Of a stretch of 64,000 nucleotides of DNA, positions 11,840-24,108 are shown piece by piece. Position numbers and translations under genes: made by a program. Position 1 is the stretch's first letter, and each line of letters begins with the position of its first letter. The notes under the pieces were generated by a model. It saw only the letters and a list, made by a program, of their open reading frames with translations, was not told where the DNA came from and searched no databases. This DNA comes from Pseudocercospora fijiensis CIRAD86 (taxonomy: Eukaryota > Ascomycota > Dothideomycetes > Mycosphaerellales > Mycosphaerellaceae), in NCBI RefSeq assembly GCF_000340215.1, contig NW_006921534.1, forward strand, positions 1,545,053 through 1,609,052. Direction: 5' to 3'.

Positions 11840-12016
11840 ATCCTCTGGAGAGGCAGGCGCAATTTCTCCGTGGACCAGGTGGCCAGCCTCTCACTACGAT
11901 CTTCACCATTGGCTATGGAGCAACAAGTCTTGACACTCCTGTATGCAAGGCTGCGGTGTGTGGAGGGCCGGCCGCTAGCAGATTCGCCGGGCTTTGGCTT
12001 AAACTCTGAGCGGATG

Positions 12017-12606
12017 TTATTCTGCGTCTTTCAAATCTATCGTTCCATTGTTGATCAGATCGGCCAGTAACCACTCATCCATGAGGATGTCTTCCCAGTC
12101 GCATCTGTCTTTTGGATTCCACTGCAACATTTTCCTGATGAAGTGGAGGAAATTTTGCTGTTCCTCGCCCCCAAGACGTTGTTCCAGAGATTCAAGGCTA
12201 ATATCAGGGATGGCAACCTTGCTTTTCCACGTTCCGCGTTGGTCCCAGTACTTTCGGCTTCTTTTTGACATCTGTAGTAGCTCCGATGGTGGTGGACCGA
12301 GCAGGACTATCATCGCAGCAAGATGATGCTCCTCTGAATAGTTATCGTCCTCGTCTTTCGGGTTGAACAGTCTATTCGGCTCGAAAAGGTCCTAGATCTT
12401 GGTCTAGTCAGCTGATATATTCAACAGATCTGCGACACAGCAGAAGAGTATTGTCGGTTCTGAATGCAAGTACTTACCACCATAGCGAATGCCCATCGAT
12501 CTACCGGGTAGCGCTGTGAAGTGAGGTCTTGAGGAAGTCTTTGCAGCCGCTTGTGAAGTCCATGAACAGGCCAGCGCCAGCAGGCGGAAGACCATGCTGG
12601 ACTCAA
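12017..12606 (-). pseudogene. C-terminal remnant of an SRPK-like protein kinase
   Basis: The minus strand encodes the end of a kinase C-lobe. DLFEPNRLFNPKDED and HLAAMIVLLGPPP are followed by FIRKMLQWNPKDRCDWEDIL and a stop, the normal C-terminus of the SR-protein kinase group. An intron with a GTAAGT donor (about 12475 down to 12393) joins it to PVDRWAFAMV, the helix-F region. Further upstream I find no APE motif, DFG, HRD or glycine-rich loop, and the space ends at the SCY1 gene starting at 12898. A catalytic kinase cannot be encoded here, so I read it as a truncated duplicate or relic. A missed set of exons is unlikely in under 300 bp. Confidence 0.6.
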
Positions 12607-12897
12607 TCAAAACTACGCATGAGGCGAGCGCGTGCCCTCGCTACAACCCAGCCTTGAGATATGCGAGGTCAAAGCTCAGGCCTCATAGCACTGGATACGA
12701 GCAAAGTTGTCGCTTGTTCCCGCAGCTCCCGCCGACCCTGCTGTAAATAGAGTTACAGTTACATCAAGGGTTCGATAATGTCCCGCCGTGTGATTTTTGT
12801 ACAAGTTGCACTTCGCGGGGATACACACACTCCTTCGTGGCTGAGTGATTACCGTCCTCTACGAAGCCGACCTGGTATACGAAAGGCACTCGCGACG

Positions 12898-15414
12898 ATG
12901 GACTTCCTAAAATCAGCAGTCGCGTCCATAGCGAAAGGGCCAGCATTTGGATACTCCTTTGGCGATCGAGTTGACATCGATCAGTCTATCTGGACGTTGC
13001 ACAATGGCACTAAGCGGGTATTTCATGAGTATACGTACGACTGGGCCAATTGAGTCATGTTGACCATTACTAGGAAGACGGCTCAAAATGCAGCATCTTC
13101 TCCTTCGACATCAACGCCAATCGATCCCGCTTACCACTCGCCAAGAATGCGCTGAGAAAGTTCAAGACATTGCGGCATCCCGGAGTCGTGAAAGTACTGG
13201 ATACTCTTGAGGTGGGTGCGAAGAGCTATACAAGGCATGCGCATATGCTTATTGGACACCAAGCTAGACAGACCAACTTATCTACATAGCCACTGAACGC
13301 ATTACTCCGCTGAACTGGTCAACGAGACGGAAAGCACTGAGCGAAGAGAGTTTGAAATGGGGTCTTCACAGCGTGGCGAAGACACTCAAGTTCATCAATG
13401 ATGAGGCTGCCTCAGTCCATGGAAATGTTCGCGCGTCTTCCATCTATACAAGCGAAAGCGGAGAATGGAAGGTTGCTGGGCTGGAGATCCTGAGCTCCAT
13501 GAAAGAGGATGATGCGGTCATATTCACGCAAGGCAGCTTAGTGCCAGACATTGGGCGCTATACACCTCCGGAAGTCGTTAAAGGCGGATGGGACTGCGTG
13601 CGACGGAATCCAACACATGCGGTCGATGCGTACAACTATGGCATCCTTGTCTCAGAGGTCTTCAATGGAGGCTTCTCGGGCTCAGATCAAATCGGTTCGA
13701 CGAGCAACATTCCGGTGAATATGCAAAACAGCTACAAGCGACTGACTCACGCACTACCAAAAATGCGATTGAGCGTTGCGCATTTCTTAGAGCAAGGCAT
13801 TAGAGGGGGAAGCTTTTTCGATACCGCGCTCATTCAGCTCACAGATGGTATTGATAATATGGGACTGAAGAGCGAGTCGGAGAAGGATGCTTTCATCAGG
13901 CAAGTCTCTCCGCCCACCAAGGATGCAGAAGCAAGCTAACATGCCTCAGCGAGCTCGAAAAAGTGGTTGAATCTGATGAATTTCCCGAGGACTTCTTCAA
14001 GGTCAAAGTTCTTCCGGAACTTCTAAAAGCGGTCGAATTCGGAGGGGGCGGCCCTAAGTCTTTTGCCCTTGCGATGCGGATATCGACAAAGCTTTCCGAG
14101 GATGAGTACACAGCTCAGGTCACGCCGGTGATCATACGACTTTTCGCTAGCCCAGATAGGGCATTGCGCGTATGTCTCCTGGACAACTTACCTCACATGA
14201 TTGACTACCTGAGCCAGAAGGTTGTGTCAGATAAGATTTTTCCGCAAATGGTGACTGGATTTGGAGATTTGGCGCCCCTCGTTCGCGAACAAACTGTCAA
14301 GGCAGTACTTGTTGTAACGCCGAAACTGTCTGACCGCATTGTCAACGGCGAGCTTCTGCGACACCTGGCCAAAACTGCAAATGACGAACAACCTGGCATC
14401 CGTACGAACACCACAATATGCCTTGGCAAGATTGCTAAGAATCTCGGTGTGAGCACTCGAGCGAAAGTGCTTAGCGCAGCCTTCTCGCGGGCTCTTCGGG
14501 ATCCGTTTGTGCATGCACGCAATGCCGCGCTCATGGCACTAGCTGCAACAGCAGACGTCTTCAGTGAAGATGACTGCGCGACAAAAATGCTTCCCGCCAT
14601 TTGCCCATCTCTGGTCGATAAGGAGAAAATGATTCGAGATCAGGCCAACAAGACTCATCAAATCTATATTGAACGGATAAGGAAGTACCAGAATACCCTG
14701 CCAGATACTGTGTTACCTCCGCCAGAGACCGCCTCAGCAGGGGCAACGAGGATGAGTACACCCCAGCCCGGCGCAGCGGGTGCAAGTGGTCAATGGATTG
14801 GTTGGGCAGTGTCTTCGTTCACAAACAAGCTCAGCACAGCAGCAGGTGAAATACAGCCCAACGGCACAGGTCTGGCTCCCAAACCAGCGCTGGAAAGAAC
14901 CGCCTCATCTCCCGGCTCGGTAACGAACGGCACATCGTCTCTCGGCCCGGGACTTCGACCGACTTCTTCAACAGCATCAACACCTAGAGTTGCATCGGGA
15001 TTACGAGCCACATCCGCTGTAACATCGGCGCCACCAGATGAAGAAGATTTCGGTGTAGAGGATGCATGGGGCGACTTGAATGACGATGTGCCTACCGAAG
15101 ACGACCCATGGGCTGAGTCCTCAACAACATCGAAGCCCACCAGTGTCGCGTATGATGATGGCGGCGAGCCTGACTTCGAAGGCTGGCTGAATGCTCAAGC
15201 ACAGTCGAACCAAGGCAGCAAGAAGCCTTTGCCCAAAGGCCTTGCAAAGAAGAAGACGACTCCACTGACAAGGTCGGCTCCACCTTCGAGATCAACAACG
15301 GCGCCAAGAGCATCAACCACATCTACGATGTCAAAACCCGCTGCCAAGCCCAAGCCGGCACCTGCGCCCGCTGCGCAGGAGGAAGATGATGACTGGGGTT
15401 CTGCTTGGAATTAG
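12898..15414 (+). CDS. CEX1: SCY1-like pseudokinase (Cex1/SCYL1 family)
   Basis: Exons 12898-13017, 13074-13211, 13268-13899 and 13950-15414 join in phase to give 784 aa. Residues 1-290 form a kinase-like domain that starts FGYSFGDRVDID and lacks a normal VAIK lysine, HRD and DFG, as expected for this pseudokinase family. It is followed by HEAT repeats (LPELLKAVEF, QPGIRTNTTICLGKIAKNL, HARNAALMALAAT). The tail is Ser/Thr/Pro-rich and ends in acidic EEDDDWGSAWN. SCY1/Cex1 proteins act in tRNA export at nuclear pores and in COPI traffic. The third intron (13900-13949) is GC-AG, AG|GCAAGT...CAG, and is needed to read from the kinase domain into SELEKVVE. This gene should not be called catalytically active. 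Confidence 0.92.
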
Positions 15415-18400
15415 CACTGAACGGGCGGTAACAGTCAGCGATTGATTGTGCAGAAGCACCTTTGGCAGAAAGGCAGTACATTTTAAGAAGCGTTGCACGA
15501 GTGACAATTCACAAGGACTCAGCCAGATGTCCAGCATCATGTGAGAAGATGTCCATCGCAACCACTGCTTATGTATCTGGACACCATCCATCGACCCTCT
15601 TTGGCATGCCAGCTATGGGTCCTACAAATACCGCTGAAGCACGACCTACATGCATACCCGTCGATTTCTTTACCTGATCCGTACGTACCGTACGCACCCA
15701 TGCGGAGACTTACACCCATGTTGAAGACGCACGGTGAACCATGGTAACAATACCTCTTCGGGCAGAAGACCGAGAATGCATACTGTATGTAGCTAAGATG
15801 CATGGGGAAGGTGTTTCCAAAGAAGCGCGGTCAGAACTGGCGACTGGCGACGCATGCTTTCACGTCACCTGAGATGGATGGGTCATTGGGAGTGGTGGAG
15901 TTATGTATGCCAATGGGCGCGCGCGGTGGAGTCGAAAGTGGGCTTTTCGGAGTGAGGTATTATATTACATTACATAGCTTTTTTCCATTCAGTGTATTGC
16001 GGTCGGGCTTGATGTCCACGTCCACATGGGCGTGTCATTTTGGGTTCGGATTTTACTCACTCATTGCTTCATCGATGGAAGGACGGATAACGCGGAGTCA
16101 CCTGTTTCCTGCTGCTCTCACCGTTACCTACTGTGTTGTCGACTTGGCCTTATCTAATGAATGAATGAACCCGAACCTGATCTCGTTTACGTGAATTTTC
16201 GTTTCGTTTCGGAATCCAACGCATCGGTCCTACGGTCACACCGTTGAGGATGGCGAACATGTCTCCACCTCAAATTCAATGCAATGCTGTCTCGGCGGCA
16301 TTTTCGGAGTACATACTGGTATTTTCTTCGCTTGTGTACTGTGCTGTAGTCTGTGCTGTGCATGGAAATTGAAGGAAATCTTTATCCGTGGAAGGCGAAA
16401 GGTGAAGAAGTCACGTTTCTAACAGCTACTGTAGAAACAAAAAGCGATAGCAGTAGGTAGGGATGGACTTGTCCGATCCGAATCTCGGGTTTCGCTGCTT
16501 CGAACAAAGAATTCCGCCTCACGAGTGATGCGAGACGCGAGCTCCGGCGCGGTGCGGGCGGTATTAGGGTGAGCTAAGCACGATTCCGGAAGAATTCTCG
16601 AATTCTTCCATGCATGTGGTGTCTTAGATTCGAAATTTCGACCGTGGAGAGAATTGAGATTTTAGCGGGGCCGCTTACATCACATCAATTTAATCACGGG
16701 TTCACGGTACTCATCAGCACTTCGGTTTCTTTTTTCGTGCTGCACCTGCACGCTTGCTTTCTTCTTGTACCCTTGTTCCTCTCTTGTCAGGGATGTCGCC
16801 TTTCTCGCTTGGAGATGGGGCACTCCTTTTGCCTGATGAGGGGCGTGCCTTCGATCATGATACCTGGCGACGCTGGCGTCTCATTTTATTTTATTTGTAG
16901 TGGTGATTACATATCGTCATGCACGTGCGAGCGCTCAGGGTGAGGCTCACCGCTCACGCCATTCCGGTCACCGGTCACATGTATGCTTCATCTTATTATT
17001 CGCGCGATAATCTCCGTGGCTACACTGGACAGGGACACCGCGTGTGCAAGGTGCTGGGTGTCACACAATATGCAATGGATCTTGCCGTGTCGAGCAATCT
17101 CGAGATACGTCAGCAGGGCCGGAATGCTTCGATGGGGCTTCGATTGTGATTCGGCGACACAGAGCAGCCTTGCTGGAGATGTGCTGGGAAGCTGTCGACG
17201 CTAATGCAAGGCGGGCCTTGGATACGTTCTTGTTGTCTTGCAAGCTTGCCATGTTCCCCTCTTCTTCTTATTACGCGACGCGGTGCTCTGGTAGTTTGAA
17301 ACGCTTTCCCTCCAACAAGCTCGACTTTACTGCTGGCGGATCGACGATGGTCACTGGAAACGGCAAGCTTCGGCCACGCCGTGGACAAAGAATGCGAGCG
17401 AACAAACGGATTGCGGTCCGCACGCGAGCGCGTGGATGCGAGGGCGGGCAAGGTGAGACGTGTGGGCGGTAAGGCTCTGGGAAGTGTTGTGTGTCTTCTG
17501 GAAGGAATGGAAGGCCCTACGATGCTTGCATTTGCGAGGCGTGGGACGAGGGGAGCAGAGGGACCGGGGCGCAGCGAATCAGCGCGGCGCATCTCGCTGC
17601 GGTGGGGCGGGATTGGCTTCGTGGAAAGCGGCAGTGAGCAGACAGCGGCGCTGGGATGCCTGTCTAGCGCATGCCGCCATGATAGCGTCGTGGCTCAAAG
17701 CAGGCCCGGCATTGTGATTGGCATGGAAGCGCACTAGAATGTCAGAAGGCGCATCGGCTGTGCGATGATTGCGAGACGGTGCATTCTGGTTGCCCATCTC
17801 GCGGTGCTCGCGCTGACAGGCCCGTTTTCTGCCATCCATTCGACTCACCACTTGCCTTCATTCATCTTACCATCGTCCGTGGTGTAAAGTTGACATTCAG
17901 CATCACTGCGTCGGCGGGAACACGGGAATTGGCACAGCACCGCCCTCACCAGAGCCTCTCCGCTCCGCCTCCGCCTCCGCTCCGCCTCCCGACCACTCAC
18001 CCTCGCACCACGACGACCAGCCGAAGCCTGTCAGTAGTAGTAGAGTAGTGTGTCGTTCGCTGTGTGTCAAGTCAGCTGCTTGGGCCCGCTGCGCGCCACT
18101 TCACCATCGGCCACTCCCACTCTCTCTGTCCGGCTGTTCCTCGCCCTTCACTCAGGCAAGCCTTGACCTGAAAAGGTTGTGGTCTCCAGCACGCTGCCTC
18201 TGTGCTGCGCTGCTCTGCACTGCTGCATTCCGACCGACCAAGACAATCATTCGCCCTCCACGCACCACTGCCCGTCGCCGCATCCTTTTGCTTCGACCCA
18301 CCGAAACACCGACGCACTCTCGCCAGTCCCAATACGCCACCGTCCGTCGTAATAATTGGCCGTGTCTGGCCATCTTTCTGACATCGAATCCGCCTCGTCT

Positions 18401-19135
18401 GCACGGGCAGAGACGCTGTCCATTCCGCATCATCGCACGCCGACACTGCCGACGGCTGCAGACAGCGTCTAGCGCGTGTTGAGGCTGCTAGTAACTACGC
18501 GCTGTCTGGCTGTCATTTCTGTGCCTTGCCGAGCGAGACGCGACCGAGCGGGACGGAAGACCGTAAACGAGAGACGGCAACGCTGAAGAGCAGTTGAGTT
18601 GCTGAGTGAAACGCCGGCTGTGTGCAACGCAGCACCGCACACCGCACACCGCACACCGCACGCACCAGCAACCACCTGCATGTTACGTGCCACAGCGCAG
18701 AAGCTAGAAGCCGTATATTTCGCGAAATACCACCATCGCACCCTCCGACCCCGCGTCATACGCCGAACCTTGACTGCCATTAGCATTATTATTTTGCACA
18801 AGATCGTGCCATAGATCACATTGCCCGCGGCTGGCACGCAGCAGCAAGCCGTGAGACGACACCGTCTCACCTGCAAAGTCAAACTGGCGTCGATACAGTC
18901 GCCCTTGCGGCAAGGCTTGTGTTTGACTGCTGGACTGCGGTCTCGCGAGGCCAATCCTGGGAGCAGAAGAAAAGGCATATTTCGCAACGTTATGGTGGTG
19001 CGAAAACCCTCGCCGTCGTCACACTTCACCTCGACTGCGACGACCTCTTCCACCACCTCGTCTACCAGCACTTGCTCCTCCCTCAAGACTCTTTCGACCT
19101 TCACGTCAGACTGTGACGCCGACGACGAGGAAACC
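15415..19135. other. long gene-free region upstream of the RGS gene
   Basis: About 3.7 kb without a supported gene. It has a perfect 10-bp palindrome at 16588-16609 (ggaagaattc, tc, gaattcttcc), G-rich stretches around 17380-17640 and pyrimidine-rich CCGCCT repeats near 17955-18000. Several short frames with ATG precede the RGS start. This looks like an extended promoter and long 5' leader with possible uORFs, as at other fungal developmental regulators. A non-coding RNA cannot be excluded. Confidence 0.4.
16588..16609. repeat. perfect 22-bp palindrome (10-bp arms)
   Basis: The left arm ggaagaattc (16588-16597) is the exact reverse complement of 16600-16609, with a 2-bp spacer. It may be a binding site for a dimeric regulator. 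Confidence 0.5.
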
Positions 19136-20176
19136 ATGTCGAATGAGAACTACGCACCGTCTTCGCGGCCTCTAACAGTCGCAATCCCCACTATGGCTGC
19201 TCAAGGACCATTCTGCCCGCGAAGACCGAACCTACGAGAGATATTGGCAAACGCTTCACCGCCGCCCTGGACGCTCGCCGCATTCATGGCCTATTTGTCA
19301 AACAACCACTGCCTGGAGACGCTAGAATTCACCATGGATGCCGGCAGATATAAAAAGCATTATGCGAAAATGATGTCAAGAGCGCAAGAAAATGGCATGC
19401 CGCCTGCGAAAGATCGCGAGTACGTGCAGGCTCTGTGGCAGCGCCTGGTAGAGGCCTATATTCAGCCGAATGGCTCGCGTGAAGTGAATCTACCGTCAGA
19501 TGTGCGCGATCCGATAATAGGACTCAAACCTGCGGCCATGCCTCCTGCTCCAGAGACGCTGGACCCGGCTGTTGCCAAGATCTACGAATTGATGGAGGAG
19601 TCTGTCCTCGTGCCCTTCCTGAACAGTGTCTATCCTCAGACAGCCCACCCGACGATGAACTCATGTCCGTACGACACGTCTGACGACAGCCATTCTATGG
19701 TCTCGTCGAGAACGTACGAGGATCGGAATCTGTATGCCAGGCGATCACGACAACAAGGCCGCGCTTCACCGCCTATATCGGCAGTCGAGCCCCACGCGCT
19801 CTCCTACTCGCCCTCAGCTCGCTTTCGACAGTCAGCACCGCTGCCTCTGACAGCACCTTCGCACCGGACGCGATTCTCAGTCAAACTCACACCAACCACA
19901 TCTTCACCTGCAGGGCCAATGTCCGGTGCCGCAATACCCGAAGGCTCGGATACCACGCTGTCCGGATCCACAAACGGCCAGGGCATGACAGACGATAGCG
20001 GAAGCACTAGCAGCCCTACGAACGACAGCCCCATGACGCCGCCGACAAGTCCGCCAGTGAGCGATGCGCCAAGTCCAAAGCGTGACTCCGGCATGTGGAA
20101 GAAGCTCGGTCGACTAAGCGGCATGAAGGCCGGCAAGAAGAAGAGTCATGGTGGGCTCAAAACTGAAGACGAATGA
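19136..20176 (+). CDS. RGS-domain protein (regulator of G-protein signalling)
   Basis: RGS proteins speed GTP hydrolysis on G-alpha subunits and so damp heterotrimeric G-protein signals. From the Met at 19136 the protein has 346 aa. Residues 22-165 match a fungal RGS fold: LREILANASPPPWTLAAFMA, NHCLETLEFTMDA, then helices to LMEESVLVPFLNSVY. The C-terminal half is Ser/Pro/Thr-rich and ends in a basic GMKAGKKKSHGG patch that could bind membrane or phospholipid. The closest described type is the short RgsA-like class without a DEP domain. The frame is open upstream to a Met at 18821, but that part is Arg/Ser/Thr-rich leader-like sequence. A long gene-free region precedes it. Confidence 0.85.
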   Translation: MSNENYAPSSRPLTVAIPTMAAQGPFCPRRPNLREILANASPPPWTLAAFMAYLSNNHCLETLEFTMDAGRYKKHYAKMMSRAQENGMPPAKDREYVQALWQRLVEAYIQPNGSREVNLPSDVRDPIIGLKPAAMPPAPETLDPAVAKIYELMEESVLVPFLNSVYPQTAHPTMNSCPYDTSDDSHSMVSSRTYEDRNLYARRSRQQGRASPPISAVEPHALSYSPSARFRQSAPLPLTAPSHRTRFSVKLTPTTSSPAGPMSGAAIPEGSDTTLSGSTNGQGMTDDSGSTSSPTNDSPMTPPTSPPVSDAPSPKRDSGMWKKLGRLSGMKAGKKKSHGGLKTEDE

Positions 20177-22118
20177 GTCGTATTGCAGTCCGCATTATCA
20201 TCAAAATTCAACGTTCTTTTGCGATTGATTGCCGCAGCCGCATACCGTAGGCCTTCAGAACTTTGGACACGAGGCAGCACGAGACTTTTCCCACACGTCC
20301 AGAATCCAACGAGGAACGAGTTTCGCTAAGCGAAGTACCTGCATTGCTTCGGCGCAAATCACGGGGATTAAAGCGGATACTTTTTGTTTGATCCGTAGCA
20401 CGAATTAGTGACCTGGATCCGGTCTGAACTGATGCGCATCTCCATGATGAGATGGGCATCGGAATGATGCTTTCTGCTTTCAAGATGAAAATGATCTAGC
20501 GTTCTGGTCTACGCTCGCCATCAAGATATGGCACGCTAATCCAGACTTCTGGCGTTGGGGCACAGTAAATCTCAGGCCGGTTTTTTTTTGACGGAAACAT
20601 GATGGATGGCAAGTGATGGATTTATGCATGAGATGGATAATACTTCTATCAGGACCAAGTTTGATGACGATGAAGGAATGCATATCTTTAACCATTCGAA
20701 TAGTTTGTACATATATATGCTGCTATGGTGTGATGGCGGGATGGGGGAGGTACCTGATGAAGAAGGCATCTTTCTCACTTTCTAAAAACGACCTCAGAGA
20801 GACGCTTTTGTTACGCGCCATCAAACGAAGAACTTTCACAACTCCAACTTCAACACCGCATCTCGCACTTCTCCATCTTCCTCGAATGCTCCTCTTGGTG
20901 GTTACCTACCTTCTTTCAGACTCTGCACGACCTGCCTTACCTAGTCAGTTGAGTCATGTGTGCTCCCGGGTCCCGAAAACAACCCATCCATTCTGCCGGC
21001 ACATTTTTGACAAGCACATGTATTAACCGTTCGTACTTATTATATCCGGACGTGATCTTCTAAAAAAATTCAAATTGATTACTACGCAGGAACTGACCTG
21101 ACTTCCGAGCTGGCCCGTACGAACGATCGGACGATAGTAGTTTGCTGGGCAAGGTGGGAGACCGAAGCACGAATGAAAATGAATACATGAGTCGTGGGAA
21201 TGATGGATCGATTAGGTATGAGCCGTGGTATAGCGAGAAGTTTTTTTGTTTAGTTCGATGTACTCCTTGCTCAGAGCAAGGATTTGTTCTGGAATCTTTC
21301 TTGTTGATGACAAGGATCGGTAGAAGACAGCATCTTGTCAATCCGATGCTGGAATCCCGAAGTATTTCCTCGCATGTGGATATTGCCAAATGCTGGTTAT
21401 ATGTATGTGTGCCTGTGCTTGCCTGTTCACGTTCTACCGAGCTTTTTCCAGGTGTAATTGAATGAATGATCCGCTGTGAAGACCGATGTGATGTCATGTC
21501 ATCGGCCGAGATTCTTGTAGCCAACATTGAAGTCACATCAACAAATGCTGTGATGATACGTAGAGAGCGTTCGAAAATGTTTGGAATTGCAACTGCCGAA
21601 TAGCATCAAATAGTGATAATCAGATCTGATCCGGCATTTGGGCTTCCAAGTTCTCATCTACAATGCATATGAGGCCAGCGATTTCCAGACCCTGGCACGA
21701 AGCAATTGTAGATCGATTGAGCAAGATTTAGAGTTGTGCTTTTGGCAATCAAGGTTAAGGCACGGCTTTTGCTTTCACCATCCCTATACGCTCGCTTAAG
21801 CTTTGGGGACGTGAGTGGCTTGTGACCGGGCGTGTAGATCTTCCTGGCGAGAAACAGACAGGCGTGACGTCCACCCACATCAGGCTCCCCCAATGCGCCC
21901 CTGCAGGAATGGACGCTATCGACTGCGGCGTCCACTACGACCACACCTTCTTCCGGGGTGAGATGTCGCTATCGTCTTCCTTTTCCATGCCAGACGAAGC
22001 GAAATCCACGCGACACCGACATCCTGGTTGAAAGATTCCAGAGATCGCGAGGTGAAGGCACCCTGGTTGACAACCTCATTGCCCTGCAAGAGCTACGCGA
22101 GACGGTCTCGGATTTACC
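20177..22118. other. intergenic, nothing recognised
   Basis: Only short overlapping frames. No domain, repeat or splice-supported exon seen. Confidence 0.4.
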
Positions 22119-23084
22119 ATGGCCTCAGCAGAAGCAGCAGCAGACTCGCCGACTCTGGGCTCCGAGAGTCCGGACTCAATGATCAGGAAGACACAGCAGT
22201 CGAGGCCGAAACCTGCAGTCACGAACTTCTCTCGGCCTAGAATCTTCAAGGACTCTTCAGGGAAGACGTATCAGGAAGGCGATAGTAATGTCAAATCCGT
22301 AAACGCATACTACGAACAAGAAAACGACAATACCGAGACAGAAACAGAGACAGAAACAGAAACAGCAACAGAAAATGGCTCAGTCCACCAAGATCGAAAT
22401 ATCGACGAGCCCATGCCCTCCGAACCCAGATTCTCCCTCGATGATGAAGAAGAAGATCACCCTGTCCCTCGAGGACTACGCTTCTCAACCTCCCTACCTC
22501 TCCCTACCGAAGCCCGCTTCTCGGTAGAAACCTTCGATCTCGACCCTTCAGACTCAAATCCCAAATCCAGCCTGACAGAAGGAAAAACTTCCCTGATATC
22601 CCGAACCGAAGCCTTTCTCAAATGCAAAGGCTCCGCACTCTTACGAACCGAAGATCAAAGACATCCAGGAGGAGGAATCCTAAAAGCGAACAATAACAAC
22701 AACAACACAACACAACCAAACGACAGCTCAGAATCCCCTAGACCCCAAACCTCCCAAACCTCCTCCTCCTGCTCAACAAACCACCCTCGACCCCTAAAAT
22801 CCATCCTCAAACAAACCTCCATAGAAATCACCTCGGAACTCGCATCTTCGAGTTTCGAAGCTGGCGAAGACACTCGTAGTCATCATACGATTTCCGAAGA
22901 TGGTGAAGATGGGAAAGAATGGCATTCGAGTGACTTTGATGCGAGTGCTTTAGGACTGAGTGAGAAGGAAAGGAAGAAGCTGGAGAAGAAGGGGGTGAAT
23001 TTGAGTTTGTATGCGGAGATTAAGGCCGCTAGAGGGAGTGGGAAGGTTGTAGGGGCGTTAGTAGGGAATGGGTATGTTTCTTAA
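22119..23084 (+). CDS. conserved hypothetical protein with ET repeats
   Basis: A single-exon frame of 321 aa, acidic and Ser/Thr-rich, probably disordered for most of its length. Features are an Glu-Thr dipeptide run at about residues 73-84 from a microsatellite (22337-22370), two RFS motifs and paired ILK segments (GGGILKANN and LKSILKQTS). The C-terminal block DASALGLSEKERKKLEKKG, followed by VNLSLYAEIKAARG, is basic-helical and looks like the conserved part of the family. I do not know a function. Its stop codon lies within a few bases of an AT-rich RIP-like island, so its 3' UTR must run into that island. Confidence 0.7.
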   Translation: MASAEAAADSPTLGSESPDSMIRKTQQSRPKPAVTNFSRPRIFKDSSGKTYQEGDSNVKSVNAYYEQENDNTETETETETETATENGSVHQDRNIDEPMPSEPRFSLDDEEEDHPVPRGLRFSTSLPLPTEARFSVETFDLDPSDSNPKSSLTEGKTSLISRTEAFLKCKGSALLRTEDQRHPGGGILKANNNNNNTTQPNDSSESPRPQTSQTSSSCSTNHPRPLKSILKQTSIEITSELASSSFEAGEDTRSHHTISEDGEDGKEWHSSDFDASALGLSEKERKKLEKKGVNLSLYAEIKAARGSGKVVGALVGNGYVS

Positions 23085-23089
23085 AGATA

Positions 23090-23301
23090 ATAGGAGATTT
23101 TTTATAGGGGGGGGGAGTAGTAAGATTTTTGTATATATATAGGAGAAACTAATTACCGTAATACTAATATACGAATATATAGTATAGTCTTCTTACTCTT
23201 TTAAAGAATTTAGCTTAATTACTAGTAAGAAAATTCTTATGTCTGTGTAAATACTAGTATATTCCTTCCTATATTAAGTCGTATCGCCTACTAGCTTAAA
23301 A

Positions 23302-23343
<42 letters not shown>

Positions 23344-23875
23344 TATCTAGGTAATACTATATATATAAACCTTTAACCGAAGCTATAGAACTAGGGATCT
23401 ATCGACGTAGAGTAAAACGTATACTTACTATAACAAAGCTATCTACTACTATTATTACCTAGTAACTAGCTTTAAGTTACTACCTAGTAACTCTGTAGTT
23501 AGTAGAGCTACGAATACCTAAATATATATATTATATAAACCCTCCTTCTAATATAGAATAGAAATTCTTAGTACTAGCCTTATATAAAATACCTTTAGTA
23601 TCTACTAGTATCTCTTTTCTAGGCTTACTACCTTCTAGTACTATTCTATACGTATACTTAGATAGGTTATTATAGGGCCCTCTATAATCTATCTACCTTT
23701 GCCTAGCTACTATATTAGTACTAGGAGTGTTTAGGTTTCTAAGTCTATTTACTACTGTTGTTTAAGTTGCCCTATAGTTTGCTAGGTATATATACATTCC
23801 TACGAGAAGAGATTTCTTTTCTTAGATAGATGGAGTTGCTAAGGGGGTTACTAATATAGAGGGTTTCGTTTTTTT
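23090..23875. repeat. RIP-like AT-rich island with (TA)n tract
   Basis: The composition changes at once after the preceding stop codon. There is a G-run near 23107-23117, then CTA/TAG/TATA-rich sequence with very few CpA or TpG, and a (TA)n microsatellite at about 23307-23341. No frame or transposon motif is recognisable. It is probably a short RIP-mutated transposon remnant. Confidence 0.6.
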
Positions 23876-24108
23876 TTAGTGCCTGCCTGCCGCCACAGTG
23901 ACAGTCGTTTCCTTTCCTTGCGTTGTTCATGCTATATAGACAAGGCCTTTGCTTTCGCCCTTCTTCTAGACGTTTCCTATAACAAGAAGTTTCTCAAATG
24001 GAATTGCCCAAGGTCTACTGACTGCTTCACAGCTTTCTTTCTTTCCTTCTCTCCTTTCCTTTCCTTTTTCATTCTACACAATAATTCCCCATTGCAGCGA
24101 ATGCGAAG

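Noticed and set aside
12760..12785. possible tRNA T-arm (gggttcgataatg)
   Set aside because: The B-box is incomplete and no A-box or cloverleaf could be found around it.
18469..19137. 222-codon minus-strand frame
   Set aside because: Antisense to the RGS leader, low complexity and without a family signal.
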